This document shows positions 9,324 through 18,832 of a stretch of 64,000 nt of DNA, one piece after another. The position numbers and the translations under genes were made by a program. Where the stretch lies: NCBI RefSeq assembly GCF_011516645.4, contig NZ_CP088285.1, positions 9,442,501 to 9,506,500 on the forward strand, written 5' to 3'. Under the pieces are notes generated by a model. That model worked only from the letters and a program-made list of their open reading frames with translations, had not been told where the DNA came from and did no database searches. This DNA comes from Bradyrhizobium septentrionale (GTDB taxonomy: Bacteria; Pseudomonadota; Alphaproteobacteria; Rhizobiales; Xanthobacteraceae). Each line of letters starts with the position of its first letter. Within the stretch, counting starts at the first letter, position 1.

Positions 9324-9998
9324 TCACTCGCCGTAGTGGCGGAGCCGGTCGAGGTTGATGATGGTCACCCCGCCATATTCGAGCCGCAGCAGCCCCTCGC
9401 GCTCGAGCCGCTTCAGGCACTGGTTGGCATTCTGCCGCGAGATTCCCGACAGCGCCCCGATCTCCTCCTGGGTGATCTCCAGGTGCAGAGTGAGGTCGGG
9501 GTAGAGGATCGGATTGAACAGCGAGGCGATCGAGCGCGCCAGCCGCGCCGTCGCATCCAGCGTGCGGCCGTATTCGAGCAGCGCGATGAACTGGCCGAGC
9601 CGTTCGTTGAGCGATCCCACCAGGAAACGGTTGAACCCGACGCTGTTCTCGAACAGCCAGACGAAGGTCCGGCGATCCATCATCGCCAGCCTTGTGTCGC
9701 GCAGCGCGACCACGTCGTAGCGCCGCGGCTCGTTCTTGAGCACGGTCCCCTCGCCGAACCACGCGCCGGCGGTGAGGCCCGCGAAACTCGCCGCCTTGCC
9801 GCCGCGCGACACGATGCCCATGCGCGCGAGCCCGCTGACGATGCCGGTCCAGTACTGGAAATTGTCGCCGCGCATGAAGATGAATTCGTTGGCGCGGTAG
9901 GACTTCTCGGAAATGCCGGCGCGCGCGATTTCGATTTCTTGCTCGCTCAGTTCGCGCGACCAGGCCGCGATGCGCCTTAAATAATCAGCAGCAATCAT
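9324..9998 (-). CDS. Crp/Fnr-family transcriptional regulator
   Basis: A 224-residue DNA-binding regulator. A cyclic-nucleotide-binding-like beta barrel spans the first 130 residues (FIFMRGDNFQYWTGIVSGLARM, AGAWFGEGTVLKNEP). It is followed by a long dimerisation helix and a C-terminal HTH of Crp type (ITQEEIGALSGISRQNANQCLKR). No Fnr-like Cys cluster is seen. Targets are unknown; it is transcribed away from the second Liv operon across a 411-base gap. The true start could be an upstream in-frame codon as far as 10055. Confidence 0.88.
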   Translation of the reverse strand: MIAADYLRRIAAWSRELSEQEIEIARAGISEKSYRANEFIFMRGDNFQYWTGIVSGLARMGIVSRGGKAASFAGLTAGAWFGEGTVLKNEPRRYDVVALRDTRLAMMDRRTFVWLFENSVGFNRFLVGSLNERLGQFIALLEYGRTLDATARLARSIASLFNPILYPDLTLHLEITQEEIGALSGISRQNANQCLKRLEREGLLRLEYGGVTIINLDRLRHYGE

Positions 9999-10409
9999 TC
10001 TAGCGACGGCATCCCACCCCAAAGATACTGACACGATATTGCACTGCAGCAACACCGTGCGCGAAGCCAGCAGCCCGACGCCTGGAATGCCAGCGAAAAT
10101 TCCTGATCAAATGTCGGGCACATGACAATTCAACCTATCGCTTTCTCGTATTCAGAGCCACCTCGCGTAATGCCGCGCAGCACCTTGGTGGATCGCTGAC
10201 GGCGGATGACGCGAGACCGGGCTTGCAGGCGGGTGCGGCGTTACCGCGCATGATGCAGGCGATCGGGGCGAGCGATGCTCCCGAACGCCGGCATCATTAG
10301 TCGGATGGTCTCCCTTCGGCGGCCCATATAAGATCGAAGCCAAGATTCAGGCGAAGATCGAAACGAAGATAAAGAGCGCGCCAAAGCGCCTGTATCTGGA
10401 GGGAACAGG
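9999..10409. other. Intergenic region upstream of the second Liv operon
   Basis: About 410 bases between the divergent Crp/Fnr-type gene and livG. I see no gene here: short frames lack plausible composition and starts. The right end (10330-10380) is AT-richer and has a run of related GAAGATCGAA-like words. A GGAGGGA ribosome binding site sits just before the livG GTG start. The promoter of the livG operon must be here, but I could not assign -35 and -10 boxes with confidence. Confidence 0.5.
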
Positions 10410-11231
10410 GTGGCTTACAGTCTCGAGGTGCGCGGAGTCTCATTGCGCTTTGGCGGCGTCCGCGCGCTGACCGAAGTGAGCTTCGGCGTGAATCAGGGCG
10501 AGCTGTTCTCGATCATCGGCCCGAACGGCGCCGGCAAGACCTCGATCGTTAACTGCATTTCCGGCCGTTATAGGCCGACCGAAGGCCAGCTCTTTTATGG
10601 CGGCAAGGATATCACCGGCCTCACCCCGAACGCGCGGCCCCGCCTCGGCATCGGCCGGACCTTCCAGAACCTCGCGCTGTTCCACCACATGAGCGTGCTC
10701 GACAACATCATGGTCGGCCGCCATCACCTCTTGAAGAACAACTTCATCACGGGATCGCTGTACTGGCTGACCGGCGCGCGCCGCGAGGAGCTGGAGCACC
10801 GCCGCAAGGTCGAGGAGATCATCGACTTCCTCGACCTGCAGTCGGTGCGCAAGGCGACCGCCGGCACCCTGCCCTACGGCCTGCGCAAGCGCGTCGAGCT
10901 CGCCCGCGCGATGGCGCTCGAGCCGCAACTGATCCTGCTCGACGAGCCGATGGCCGGCATGAACTTCGAAGAGAAGGAGGACATGGCGCGCTACATTGTC
11001 GATCTCAATGAAGAGTTCGGCATGACCGTGATGATGATCGAGCACGACATGGGCGTCGTGATGGACATCTCCCACCGCGTCATGGTGCTGGATTTCGGCC
11101 GCAAGATCGCCGAGGGCGATCCGGCCGCCGTGCTCGCCGATCCCCATGTCAAGCGCGCCTATCTCGGCGAAGAGGACGAGGCGCTGGTCGACCCCGACGA
11201 CAAGCCGGCGGTGCGGGAGAGCGCGGCATGA
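10410..11231 (+). CDS. livG: LivG-type ABC transporter ATPase
   Basis: ATP-binding subunit of a Liv-type importer, 273 residues. Walker A GPNGAGKT is at residues 37-44, the signature region reads YGLRKRVELARAM (a LivG-type variant of LSGGQ), Walker B is LILLDEPMAGM and the switch His is in MIEHDMG. It starts with GTG at 10410, 6-7 bases after GGAGGGA. First gene of a six-gene operon; its stop overlaps the ligase start by 4 bases. Confidence 0.95.
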   Translation: MAYSLEVRGVSLRFGGVRALTEVSFGVNQGELFSIIGPNGAGKTSIVNCISGRYRPTEGQLFYGGKDITGLTPNARPRLGIGRTFQNLALFHHMSVLDNIMVGRHHLLKNNFITGSLYWLTGARREELEHRRKVEEIIDFLDLQSVRKATAGTLPYGLRKRVELARAMALEPQLILLDEPMAGMNFEEKEDMARYIVDLNEEFGMTVMMIEHDMGVVMDISHRVMVLDFGRKIAEGDPAAVLADPHVKRAYLGEEDEALVDPDDKPAVRESAA

Positions 11232-13156
11232 TGGACTATGCCGGACGCGCCGCGCAGGCCGACACCTATCCAAAGCTGCTGCGCCTGAATGCCAAAGAGC
11301 ACGGCAACGAGATCGCGCTGCGCGAGAAGGATCTCGGGCTGTGGCGCGAATTCACCTGGAACGATTACCAGACGCGCACCCATGATTTCGCGCTCGGCAT
11401 GGTCGAGCTCGGGCTCGGCCGCGGCGACGTGATCGGCATCATCGGAGACAACCGGCCGGACTGGGTCGCCGCCGAGATCGCCAGCCACGCGATCGGCGCG
11501 ATGAGCCTCGGCCTCTATCGCGACGTGCTCGACGAGGAAGCCGCCTATCTGCTGAGCTATGGCGAAGCCAAGCTGGTGTTCGCCGAGGACGAGGAGCAGG
11601 TCGACAAGCTGCTCACGCTCGCCGACCGCGCGCCTCACCTCAAGCACATCGTCTATTCCGACCCGCGCGGCATGCGGAAATACGACGATCCGCGGCTGAT
11701 GGAGGCAGCCAAGCTGGTTGCGCTCGGCCGCGACCGCGCCGCACGTGAGCCCGCCTTGTACGACAGGCTGGTCGACGAAACCAAAGGCGAGGACGTCGCG
11801 ATCCTCTGCACGACCTCAGGCACGACGGCGAACCCGAAGCTCGCAATGCTCGCGGCGGGCCGCGTGCTGCGGCACTGCGCGACCTATCTCGCCTTCGACC
11901 CGAAGGGGCCGGACGACGAGTATGTCTCGGTGCTGCCGCTGCCGTGGATCATGGAGCAGGTGTACGTGCTCGGCAAAGGGCTGCTCTGCCGGATGAAGGT
12001 CAACTTCGTCGAAGAGCCCGACACCATGATGAACGACTTCCGCGAGATCGCGCCGACCTTCGTTCTGTTCGCGCCACGGGTCTGGGAATCAATCGCGGCC
12101 GACGTCCGCGCCGGGGTGATGGACGCCTCGCCGTTCAAGCAGCGGCTCTACGATCTCGGCATGAAAACCGGGCTTGCCGCGCTCGCCGAGGGCACGCATT
12201 CGGTGCTCGCCGACCAGCTGCTGTTCCGCGCTCTGCGCGACCGGCTCGGCTTCACGCGGCTGCGCTCGGCGGCGACCGGCGGCGCAGCACTCGGGCCGGA
12301 TACTTTCAAGTTCTTCCAGGCGATGGGCGTGCCGCTGCGCACGCTCTACGGCCAGACCGAGCTGCTTGGCGCCTACACGCTGCATCCCGAAGGCAAGGTC
12401 GATCCCGATACCACCGGCATTCCGATGGCCGACAGCATCGAGATCCGGGTCGACAATGCCGACGTCAACGGCGTCGGCGAGATCGTGGTCCGCCACCCCA
12501 ACATGTTCCTCGGCTACTACAAGAACCCGGAAGCGTCGGTGGCCGACATCAAGGACGGCTGGATGCATTCGGGCGATGCCGGCTACTACAACGACAACCG
12601 GCAGCTCGTCGTGATCGACCGCATCAAGGATCTCGCCGAGACCTCGCGCGGCGAGCGCTTCTCGCCGCAATACATCGAGAACAAGCTGAAATTCTCGCCC
12701 TATGTCGCCGAGGCCGTCGTGTTGGGCGCCGGCCGCGACGCGCTCGCCGCGATGATCTGCATCCGCTACTCGATCATCTCGAAATGGGCGGAGAAGAACC
12801 GGCTCTCGTTCACGACCTATACCGACCTGTCGTCGCGTCCGGAGGTCTATGCGCTGCTGAAGAAAGAGGTCGAGACGGTCAACGCCACTCTGCCGCCGGC
12901 GCAGCGCATCTCGCGCTTCCTCTTGCTCTACAAGGAACTCGATGCCGACGACGGCGAGCTGACCCGCACCCGAAAAGTCCGCCGCGGCGTCATCAACGAG
13001 AAATACGCCGACATCATCGATGCGATCTACCGCGGCATGGCCAAAATCCCGGTCGACACCGTGATCCGCTTCCAGGACGGCACCACGCAGCGCGTGCGCA
13101 CCACGCTCGAGGTCGTCGATCTCGGCCGCGCCGTGACCGCGGAGGCCGCGGAATGA
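11228..13156 (+). CDS. AMP-dependent acyl-CoA synthetase
   Basis: A 642-residue adenylate-forming ligase activating a carboxylic acid with ATP and CoA. The phosphate-binding motif appears as TTSGTTANPK near residues 194-203 (canonical TSGTTG with Ala). Other core motifs are LYGQTELLGAY and SGDAGYYND, followed by IDRIKDLAETSRGERFSPQYIEN. The length and the linker resemble long-chain fatty-acyl-CoA synthetases. It sits inside a Liv-type transporter operon with a 4-base overlap to livG. Inference: the imported ligand is an organic acid thioesterified on entry, not an amino acid. Confidence 0.92.
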   Translation: MMDYAGRAAQADTYPKLLRLNAKEHGNEIALREKDLGLWREFTWNDYQTRTHDFALGMVELGLGRGDVIGIIGDNRPDWVAAEIASHAIGAMSLGLYRDVLDEEAAYLLSYGEAKLVFAEDEEQVDKLLTLADRAPHLKHIVYSDPRGMRKYDDPRLMEAAKLVALGRDRAAREPALYDRLVDETKGEDVAILCTTSGTTANPKLAMLAAGRVLRHCATYLAFDPKGPDDEYVSVLPLPWIMEQVYVLGKGLLCRMKVNFVEEPDTMMNDFREIAPTFVLFAPRVWESIAADVRAGVMDASPFKQRLYDLGMKTGLAALAEGTHSVLADQLLFRALRDRLGFTRLRSAATGGAALGPDTFKFFQAMGVPLRTLYGQTELLGAYTLHPEGKVDPDTTGIPMADSIEIRVDNADVNGVGEIVVRHPNMFLGYYKNPEASVADIKDGWMHSGDAGYYNDNRQLVVIDRIKDLAETSRGERFSPQYIENKLKFSPYVAEAVVLGAGRDALAAMICIRYSIISKWAEKNRLSFTTYTDLSSRPEVYALLKKEVETVNATLPPAQRISRFLLLYKELDADDGELTRTRKVRRGVINEKYADIIDAIYRGMAKIPVDTVIRFQDGTTQRVRTTLEVVDLGRAVTAEAAE

Positions 13157-13181
13157 TGGCGTTGATGGTCGAATATTCGGT

Positions 13182-13269
13182 CGTCATGCGCGGGCTTGAC
13201 CCGCGCATCCATCCCCTTCGCAAGAGCCCTCCTTCGCGATGGATCGCCGGGTCAAGCCCGACGATGACG
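13182..13269. repeat. REP-like hyphenated palindrome
   Basis: Left arm 13182-13203 (CGTCATGCGCGGGCTTGACC...) pairs with right arm 13248-13269 (CGGGTCAAGCCCGACGATGA...) around 44 bases. It lies in the 136-base gap between the acyl-CoA ligase and livH genes, and belongs to the same broad type as the element at 1405-1491. Either a mobile palindromic repeat or an mRNA hairpin affecting relative expression within the operon. Confidence 0.8.
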
Positions 13270-13292
13270 AACAGCAAACCTGGCAAAACCCC

Positions 13293-14186
13293 ATGAACAC
13301 CCAGTTCCTGATCCAGCTGATCGTCAACGGCCTCGTGGTCGGCACGCTCTATGGCGTGGTCGCGATGTCGTTCGTGCTGATCTACAAGGCAACGCAGGTC
13401 GTGAACTTCGCGCAGGGCGAATTGCTGCTGGTCGGCGCCTGGGTGTGCTGGGCGCTGTTGACCAGGTACCAGGTGCCGTTCTGGGTCGGGATGCCGATCA
13501 CGCTGGTGTTCATGTTCATCTTCGGCATCGCGATCCAGATCGTGATCCTGCGGCCGATGATCGGCGAACCGATCATCTCCGTGATCATGGTGACGATCGG
13601 CCTCTCGACCGTGTTCCAGGCCGCGCTGAAGTGGATCTTCGGCGTCAACCCGCAACCGTTCCCGCGGGTGTTCGAGAGCCAGTCGGTCAGCCTGTTCGGG
13701 CTGCAGATCCAGACCGTCTATCTCATGAGCCTCGTGGTCTCGCTCGCCATGATGGTCGGCATGGCCTGGTTCTTCCGCGCCTCCAAATACGGCCTGGCCA
13801 TGCGCGCCACCGCCTTCAACCAGCAGGTCGCGCAGTCGCTCGGCATCTCCGTGAAGAACGTGTTCGCGATGGCGTGGGCGATTTCGGCTACGGTCTCGGC
13901 GGTTGCCGGGGTCGTGGTTGCGGTCGTGAACGGCGTGTCGTCCGGCCTCTCCGCCTACGGCATCAAGGTGTTTCCCGCCGCGATCCTGGGCGGACTCGAC
14001 TCGGTCGGCGGCGCCGTGCTGGGCGGCATCATCATCGGGCTCCTGGAAAACGTCGCCCAGTATGTCGACAGCGAGTATCTGCACTGGGGCAATCTCTACG
14101 AAATCGCGCCGTTCTACGTCCTGATCATCATCCTGATGATCAAGCCCTACGGGCTGTTCGGCACCAAGGACATCGAGCGGGTCTGA
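13293..14186 (+). CDS. livH: LivH-type ABC permease
   Basis: Inner-membrane permease of 297 residues with the LivH signature QVVNFAQGELLLVGAW near residue 36 and multiple hydrophobic helices. The conserved C-terminal GGLDSVGGAVLGG is present. The ATG at 13293 (MNTQFLIQ) is chosen because the in-frame sequence upstream (from 13239) lies in the palindromic repeat and is not protein-like. It is spaced by 3 bases from livM and forms the permease pair of the second Liv system. Confidence 0.94.
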   Translation: MNTQFLIQLIVNGLVVGTLYGVVAMSFVLIYKATQVVNFAQGELLLVGAWVCWALLTRYQVPFWVGMPITLVFMFIFGIAIQIVILRPMIGEPIISVIMVTIGLSTVFQAALKWIFGVNPQPFPRVFESQSVSLFGLQIQTVYLMSLVVSLAMMVGMAWFFRASKYGLAMRATAFNQQVAQSLGISVKNVFAMAWAISATVSAVAGVVVAVVNGVSSGLSAYGIKVFPAAILGGLDSVGGAVLGGIIIGLLENVAQYVDSEYLHWGNLYEIAPFYVLIIILMIKPYGLFGTKDIERV

Positions 14187-14189
14187 TCC

Positions 14190-15263
14190 ATGGCAACAAG
14201 CACCCTGATTCCGTCGGGCGATTTCCGCACCAGCTACGCGGCAGACACCACGATCTTCCCGACCGCAACCAGCCGCAACTTCGCGATCGCCGGCATCCTG
14301 CTCGCCTGCTTTGCACCGATGGTGCTGACCAATTACTGGCTCAGCGTCTCGATCCAGATCGGCATCTTCGCGATCGCAGCCCTCGGCCTCAACGTCCTGG
14401 TCGGCTTCACCGGCCAGATCTCGATCGGCCACGCCGCGTTCTTCCTGTTCGGCGCCTTCACCTCGGCCTACATCTCCAACAATCTGCCGATCCCGGTGTT
14501 CTTCGCCATCCCGCTCGCCGGCGTGGTCACGGCGCTGGTCGGCCTGATCTTCGGCGTGCCGGCGGCGCGGCTCAAGGGTCTCTATCTCGTCATCGCAACG
14601 CTTGCCGCGCAATACATCCTGCTCGATTTCTTCTCGCGGGCCGACTGGTTCTCCGGCGGCTCGGTGCCGGCCAGCGCCAACCCGTTCTCGATCTTCGGCT
14701 ACACCCTGCGCGGTGACCGGCAGTATTTCTACGTCGTGCTCACCTACATGGTGATCAGCTATCTGCTGGTCACCAATCTGATGCGCACGCGCGACGGCCG
14801 CGCGCTGGTCGCGATCCGCGACCACTATCTCTCCGCCGAGATCATGGGCATCAACCTGACCAAGTACCGGACGTTGTCGTTCGGGCTTGCCGCCTTCTTT
14901 GCCGGCATCGCCGGCGCGCTCTACGCGCATTATCAGCTGGTGGTCTCCCAGGAAGGTTTTGGCATCGAACGCTCGGTGCTGTTCCTCGCCATGGTCATCA
15001 TCGGCGGCACCGGCTCGGTGATGGGCACGCTGATGGGCACGGCCTTCGTGGTGCTGCTGCCGGAATCGATGGAATGGCTGAGCGCGTGGCTGAAGGGCGG
15101 CGCCATCGACAAGGCGCTGCAGCTCAACAACAACATCACCTTCCTGCGCGAGATCGCGATCGGCCTGATCATCATCGGCTTTTTGATGTTCGAGCCGGAC
15201 GGGCTCGCGCATCGCTGGCGGCAGATCAAGGCCTACTGGAAGCTTTATCCGTTCTCGCACTGA
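14190..15263 (+). CDS. livM: LivM-type ABC permease
   Basis: Permease of 357 residues and partner of the preceding LivH. It has an N-terminal polar extension of about 30 residues, then hydrophobic segments and the LivM motif TGQISIGHAAFFLFGAFTSA. Later comes RGLAL-type coupling sequence with DGRALVAIRDHYLSAEIMGIN and the closing GGTGSVMGTLMGT. It starts 3 bases after livH stops. Confidence 0.94.
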   Translation: MATSTLIPSGDFRTSYAADTTIFPTATSRNFAIAGILLACFAPMVLTNYWLSVSIQIGIFAIAALGLNVLVGFTGQISIGHAAFFLFGAFTSAYISNNLPIPVFFAIPLAGVVTALVGLIFGVPAARLKGLYLVIATLAAQYILLDFFSRADWFSGGSVPASANPFSIFGYTLRGDRQYFYVVLTYMVISYLLVTNLMRTRDGRALVAIRDHYLSAEIMGINLTKYRTLSFGLAAFFAGIAGALYAHYQLVVSQEGFGIERSVLFLAMVIIGGTGSVMGTLMGTAFVVLLPESMEWLSAWLKGGAIDKALQLNNNITFLREIAIGLIIIGFLMFEPDGLAHRWRQIKAYWKLYPFSH

Positions 15264-15322
15264 CGCAAGGCACGGAACGCAACTCAAAATTCGGTTCAAC
15301 GAATAAGCAGGAGGAAACCAAA

Positions 15323-16606
15323 ATGACGATTAGATCCCTTTTGAGCTCGGTCTCCCTTGCGCTGCTGATCAGCAGCGCTGCCGCCACCGCCCAGGCCCAG
15401 ATCGCCATCGGCCATCTGCAGGACCTCTCCGGCGGCACCTCCGACGTGGGCACGCCCTACGGCCAGGGCGTCGCCGATACCTTCGCCTGGGTCAACAAGA
15501 ACGGCGGCGTCGGCGGCAAGCAGCTCAATGTCGACAGCAACGACTATGGCTACCAGGTGCCGCGCGCTATCGCGCTGTACAAGAAGTGGTCGGCGCCCGA
15601 CGGCAAGGTCGCGGCGATCATGGGCTGGGGCACCGCGGATACCGAGGCGCTGACCGGCTTCCTCGCGCAGGACAAGATCCCCGACATCTCCGGCTCCTAC
15701 GCGGCCGCACTGACCGATCCGGAAGGCACCAGCGGCAAGGCCAAGCCCGCACCGTACAATTTCTTCTACGGTCCGAGCTATTCGGACTCGATGCGCGCGA
15801 TGCTGACCTGGGCCGCGGAGGACTGGAAGGCCAAGGGCAAGTCCGGCAAGCCGAAGTTCGTCCACATGGGCGCCAACCATCCCTACCCGAACGCGCCGAA
15901 GGCGGCCGGCGAAGCGCTCGCCACCGAACTCGGCTTCGAGGTGCTGCCGCCGCTGGTGTTCGCACTGTCGCCCGGCGACTACTCGGCACAGTGCCTGAGC
16001 CTGAAGAGCTCCGGCGCCAATTACGCCTATCTCGGCAATACGGCCGCCTCCAACATCTCCGTGTTGAAGGCCTGCAAGACCGCCGGCGTCGACGTCCAGT
16101 TCATGGGCAATGTCTGGGGCATGGACGAGAACGCCGCCAAGACCGCCGGCGATGCCGCCGACGGCGTGATCTTCCCGCTCCGCACCGCGGTGAGCTGGGG
16201 CGGCAACGCGCCCGGCATGAAGACGGTGATGGAGATTTCGAAGATGTCCGATCCGTCGGGCAAGGTCTATCGGCCCGTGCACTACATCGCGGCGGTGTGC
16301 AGCGCGCTCTATCTGAAGGAAGCGCTCGACTGGGCTGCCAAGAATGGCGGCGCCACCGGCGAGAACGTCGCCAAGGGCTTCTACCAGAAGAAGGACTGGG
16401 TGCCGGCCGGCATGGAGGGCGTCTGCAACCCGTCGACCTGGACCGAGAAGGATCACCGGCCGACGACGAAGGTCGATCTGTATCGCTCGAAGGTGTCGGG
16501 CGCGACCGATGGCGACATCAACGACCTGATGGGCAAGGGCACGATCAAGCTCGAGAAGGTGAAGACCGTCGAACTGCCGCGCAAGCCGGAATGGTTTGGC
16601 TGGTGA
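15323..16606 (+). CDS. Periplasmic substrate-binding protein of the second Liv-type transporter
   Basis: Secreted binding protein of 427 residues. The signal peptide MTIRSLLSSVSLALLI... likely ends after AQA. The mature protein opens QIAIGHLQDLSGGTSDVGTPYG and is of the Peripla_BP_6 class. Start chosen for the strong GGAGG a few bases upstream of the ATG at 15323; the open frame extends further up but is the shadow of livM. The neighbouring acyl-CoA ligase argues for an organic acid ligand. A stem-loop follows the stop. Confidence 0.93.
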   Translation: MTIRSLLSSVSLALLISSAAATAQAQIAIGHLQDLSGGTSDVGTPYGQGVADTFAWVNKNGGVGGKQLNVDSNDYGYQVPRAIALYKKWSAPDGKVAAIMGWGTADTEALTGFLAQDKIPDISGSYAAALTDPEGTSGKAKPAPYNFFYGPSYSDSMRAMLTWAAEDWKAKGKSGKPKFVHMGANHPYPNAPKAAGEALATELGFEVLPPLVFALSPGDYSAQCLSLKSSGANYAYLGNTAASNISVLKACKTAGVDVQFMGNVWGMDENAAKTAGDAADGVIFPLRTAVSWGGNAPGMKTVMEISKMSDPSGKVYRPVHYIAAVCSALYLKEALDWAAKNGGATGENVAKGFYQKKDWVPAGMEGVCNPSTWTEKDHRPTTKVDLYRSKVSGATDGDINDLMGKGTIKLEKVKTVELPRKPEWFGW

Positions 16607-16611
16607 AGTCG

Positions 16612-16636
16612 TGAGGCTGCCATTAGCGCAGCCTCA
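16612..16636 (+). other. Stem-loop after binding-protein gene
   Basis: TGAGGCTG (16612-16619) and CAGCCTCA (16629-16636) form an 8-bp stem with a 9-base loop, starting 5 bases after the stop codon. No T-run follows, so it is not a classical intrinsic terminator. Stem-loops here often protect the upstream mRNA and raise binding-protein yield relative to the ATPase encoded next. Confidence 0.5.
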
Positions 16637-16644
16637 ACAACAAT

Positions 16645-16746
16645 CGTCATCCCCCGCGAAAGCGGGGGATCCAGATCGCCGCGCTCTCACGTTTTGATCG
16701 CCGGCGTCTCTGGAATACTGGGTCACCCGCGTTCGCGGGTGACGAC
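16645..16746. repeat. REP-like double palindrome
   Basis: Two short hairpins bound the element: CCCCCGCGAAAGCGGGGG near 16651-16668 and CACCCGCGTTCGCGGGTG near 16724-16741. The outer ends read CGTCATCC and GGGTGACGAC. It sits between the binding-protein gene and livF. It differs in sequence from the repeats at 1405 and 13182 but has the same intra-operon placement. Confidence 0.75.
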
Positions 16747-16754
16747 AGTGGAAA

Positions 16755-17606
16755 GTGATCGAGACCATGAACGAAACCCTCGAAGCTACCCGCCCCGGGC
16801 CGACGGCAGTGCCGCCGCCGCCGCTGCTCAGCGTCAATAACATCGAGGTCGTCTATGACGACGTCATCCTGGTGCTGCGCGGCCTCAGCCTCGAGGTGCC
16901 GAAGGGTGCGATCGTGGCGCTGCTCGGCGCCAATGGTGCCGGCAAGTCGACCACGCTGAAGGCGATCTCCGGCCTGCTCAAGACCGAGGACGGCGAAGTC
17001 ACGCGCGGCGAGATCCTGTTCGAGGGCCAGCGCATCAACGGCATCGACCCGGACAAGATTGTCCGCCGCGGCATCTTCCAGGTGATGGAGGGCCGCCGCA
17101 TCGTCGCCGACATGACGTCGCTGGAAAATCTGCGGCTCGGCGCCTTCACCCGCCGCGACGGCGAGGTCTCGGCCGACATCGACATGGTGTTCAAATATTT
17201 CCCGCGCCTGAAGGAGCGCACCGGCCTTGCCGGCTATCTCTCCGGCGGCGAGCAGCAGATGCTTGCGATCGGCCGTGCGCTGATGGCGCGCCCGAAGATG
17301 ATCCTGATGGATGAACCCTCGATGGGGCTGTCACCCCTGCTCGTCAAGGAAGTGTTCGCGATCATCAAGGAGATCAACCGCGATCTCGGTGTCACGATCC
17401 TCTTGGTCGAGCAGAACGCGCGCGCCGCGCTCTCGGTCGCGAGCCACGGCTACATCATGGAACAGGGCAAGGTGGTGCTCGACGGCTCCGCCGACGAGCT
17501 GCGCGACAACGAAGACGTCAAGGAATTCTACCTCGGCGGCGCCGGCGACCAGCGCAAGAGTTTTAAGAACCTGAAGAGCTTCAAGCGGCGCAAGCGCTGG
17601 CTCTGA
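16755..17606 (+). CDS. livF: LivF-type ABC transporter ATPase
   Basis: Second ATPase of the importer, about 283 residues. Walker A GANGAGKSTT, signature YLSGGEQQMLAIGRALM, Walker B MILMDEPSMGLSP and switch His region LVEQNARAAL (LivF proteins carry Gln here) are visible. The N-terminus has a Pro-rich stretch (TAVPPPPLL). It may start at GTG 16755 or ATG 16767. The C-terminus ends in a basic tail (SFKRRKRWL). Last gene of the operon. Confidence 0.94.
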   Translation: MIETMNETLEATRPGPTAVPPPPLLSVNNIEVVYDDVILVLRGLSLEVPKGAIVALLGANGAGKSTTLKAISGLLKTEDGEVTRGEILFEGQRINGIDPDKIVRRGIFQVMEGRRIVADMTSLENLRLGAFTRRDGEVSADIDMVFKYFPRLKERTGLAGYLSGGEQQMLAIGRALMARPKMILMDEPSMGLSPLLVKEVFAIIKEINRDLGVTILLVEQNARAALSVASHGYIMEQGKVVLDGSADELRDNEDVKEFYLGGAGDQRKSFKNLKSFKRRKRWL

Positions 17607-17680
17607 GGTTTTGGCGCGTTGTGGCGCGGAGTTGAGGACCGGTTCGCGTGCAGGAAACGCATCAAACCAGGAAGACGGTT

Positions 17681-18832
17681 CTAGCCGAGCACCTGCTCCG
17701 CTTCCGAGACCGCGCAGAGCACATGGTAGAACGACGACGCCGGGATCGTGGCAATCAGCGAGTGTCCTTCGCGGTCGAACTGGTCATACCAGCCGCCGCC
17801 GACCGGATGGCTGAGATAGTGCCGCTCGAGCAGCACCAGCGCCGCGCGCGCCTCGTCTGCCGCGCCGGCTTCGCCCGACTCGGCCTGCGCGATCCAGGCC
17901 TTCGCCAGCTCGCTTTGCGGCCACAGCCGCCGTGTGTGGCGACGGATGTTGCCCTCGGCGTCGCCCTCATCGATCAGGCAGCCGGTGGCCGCGTCGCGAT
18001 AGCGCAGCGCCGAGGCCAGCAGTTCGCCGCGCGGACGCCCGGTGGGGCAGCCGGTGATGCGTTCAAATCCCTTCAGCAGCCAGACCCATTCCGCGAGATG
18101 CCCGGGTTCGACACTGACCGGCGGAATCTTCGACCAGTCCTCCTCGAAATATTCGCCGAGGGTGCGCGTCTGCTTGTCGTAGAGGTTGGCGAGGAACAGC
18201 GCGAAGAACTCGCCGGCGCGGTTCTGGAACGACAGATCGTGCGTTGCGTCGAAGCACGCGATCATCGCCTCGAACAGGTGCATCTGCGGATTCTGCCGGC
18301 GCGGCATCGAGGGCGGCAGGCCTTCCTGGAAACCGCCATGGGGCGAGCGCAACTGGGTCTCGAGGAACGACAGCAGCGCGTCGATCTCGGCGCGAACCTG
18401 GGCGTCCTGGTCGAGGCCGTAGACGGTCGCGAGCGCCAGCAGCACGAAGGCGTGGCCATAGGTGTCTCGCAACGGCTCATGCACGCCGCCGTCGGGCGTG
18501 AGGCTGTAGACGAAGCCCGGCCGGCCGTCCGGCGCCTTGGCCTTGGCCAGCAGGTAGTCCAGCCCCTTCAGCGCGATCGCGCGGCCTTCCGGGTACCAGC
18601 CCATCTGGGCCGCCTTGGCGTAGCAATAGATCTGGCGCGCTTGCACAAGCAGGCGGCGCGGCGCGGCGTGATCGGCTGTCCCATCCTGATGCAAACGGTC
18701 GACAAAGCCGCCCGTTGTGCTGTCCCAGCCGACCGTCGACCACAGCGGCAGGGCGTGGTCGATGATGCGGCGCTTCAACCTCGCGACGACGTCGGCGGCC
18801 CCGTCCGCCGCAACGCTCTCTGCCTCAGCCAT
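17681..18832 (-). CDS. AGE-family sugar epimerase/isomerase
   Basis: A 383-residue (alpha/alpha)6-barrel protein of the N-acylglucosamine 2-epimerase family, which includes mannose isomerases and AGE proper. Visible hallmarks are GFVDRLHQDG, RRLLVQARQIYCYAKA, NPQMHLFEAMIA, SVEPGHLAEWVWLL (catalytic His region) and the C-terminal IPASSFYHVL. The start at 18832 follows GGGAG. It diverges from the PaaK-like ligase gene. A role in mannose or hexosamine supply for nearby GDP-fucose synthesis is possible, but the substrate is unknown. Confidence 0.85.
   Translation of the reverse strand: MAEAESVAADGAADVVARLKRRIIDHALPLWSTVGWDSTTGGFVDRLHQDGTADHAAPRRLLVQARQIYCYAKAAQMGWYPEGRAIALKGLDYLLAKAKAPDGRPGFVYSLTPDGGVHEPLRDTYGHAFVLLALATVYGLDQDAQVRAEIDALLSFLETQLRSPHGGFQEGLPPSMPRRQNPQMHLFEAMIACFDATHDLSFQNRAGEFFALFLANLYDKQTRTLGEYFEEDWSKIPPVSVEPGHLAEWVWLLKGFERITGCPTGRPRGELLASALRYRDAATGCLIDEGDAEGNIRRHTRRLWPQSELAKAWIAQAESGEAGAADEARAALVLLERHYLSHPVGGGWYDQFDREGHSLIATIPASSFYHVLCAVSEAEQVLG

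Noticed and set aside
13014..15299. A 761-codon minus-strand frame opposite livH and livM
   Set aside because: Composition is typical of an antisense shadow (many Asp, Arg, His). Plus-strand genes there have full family motifs.
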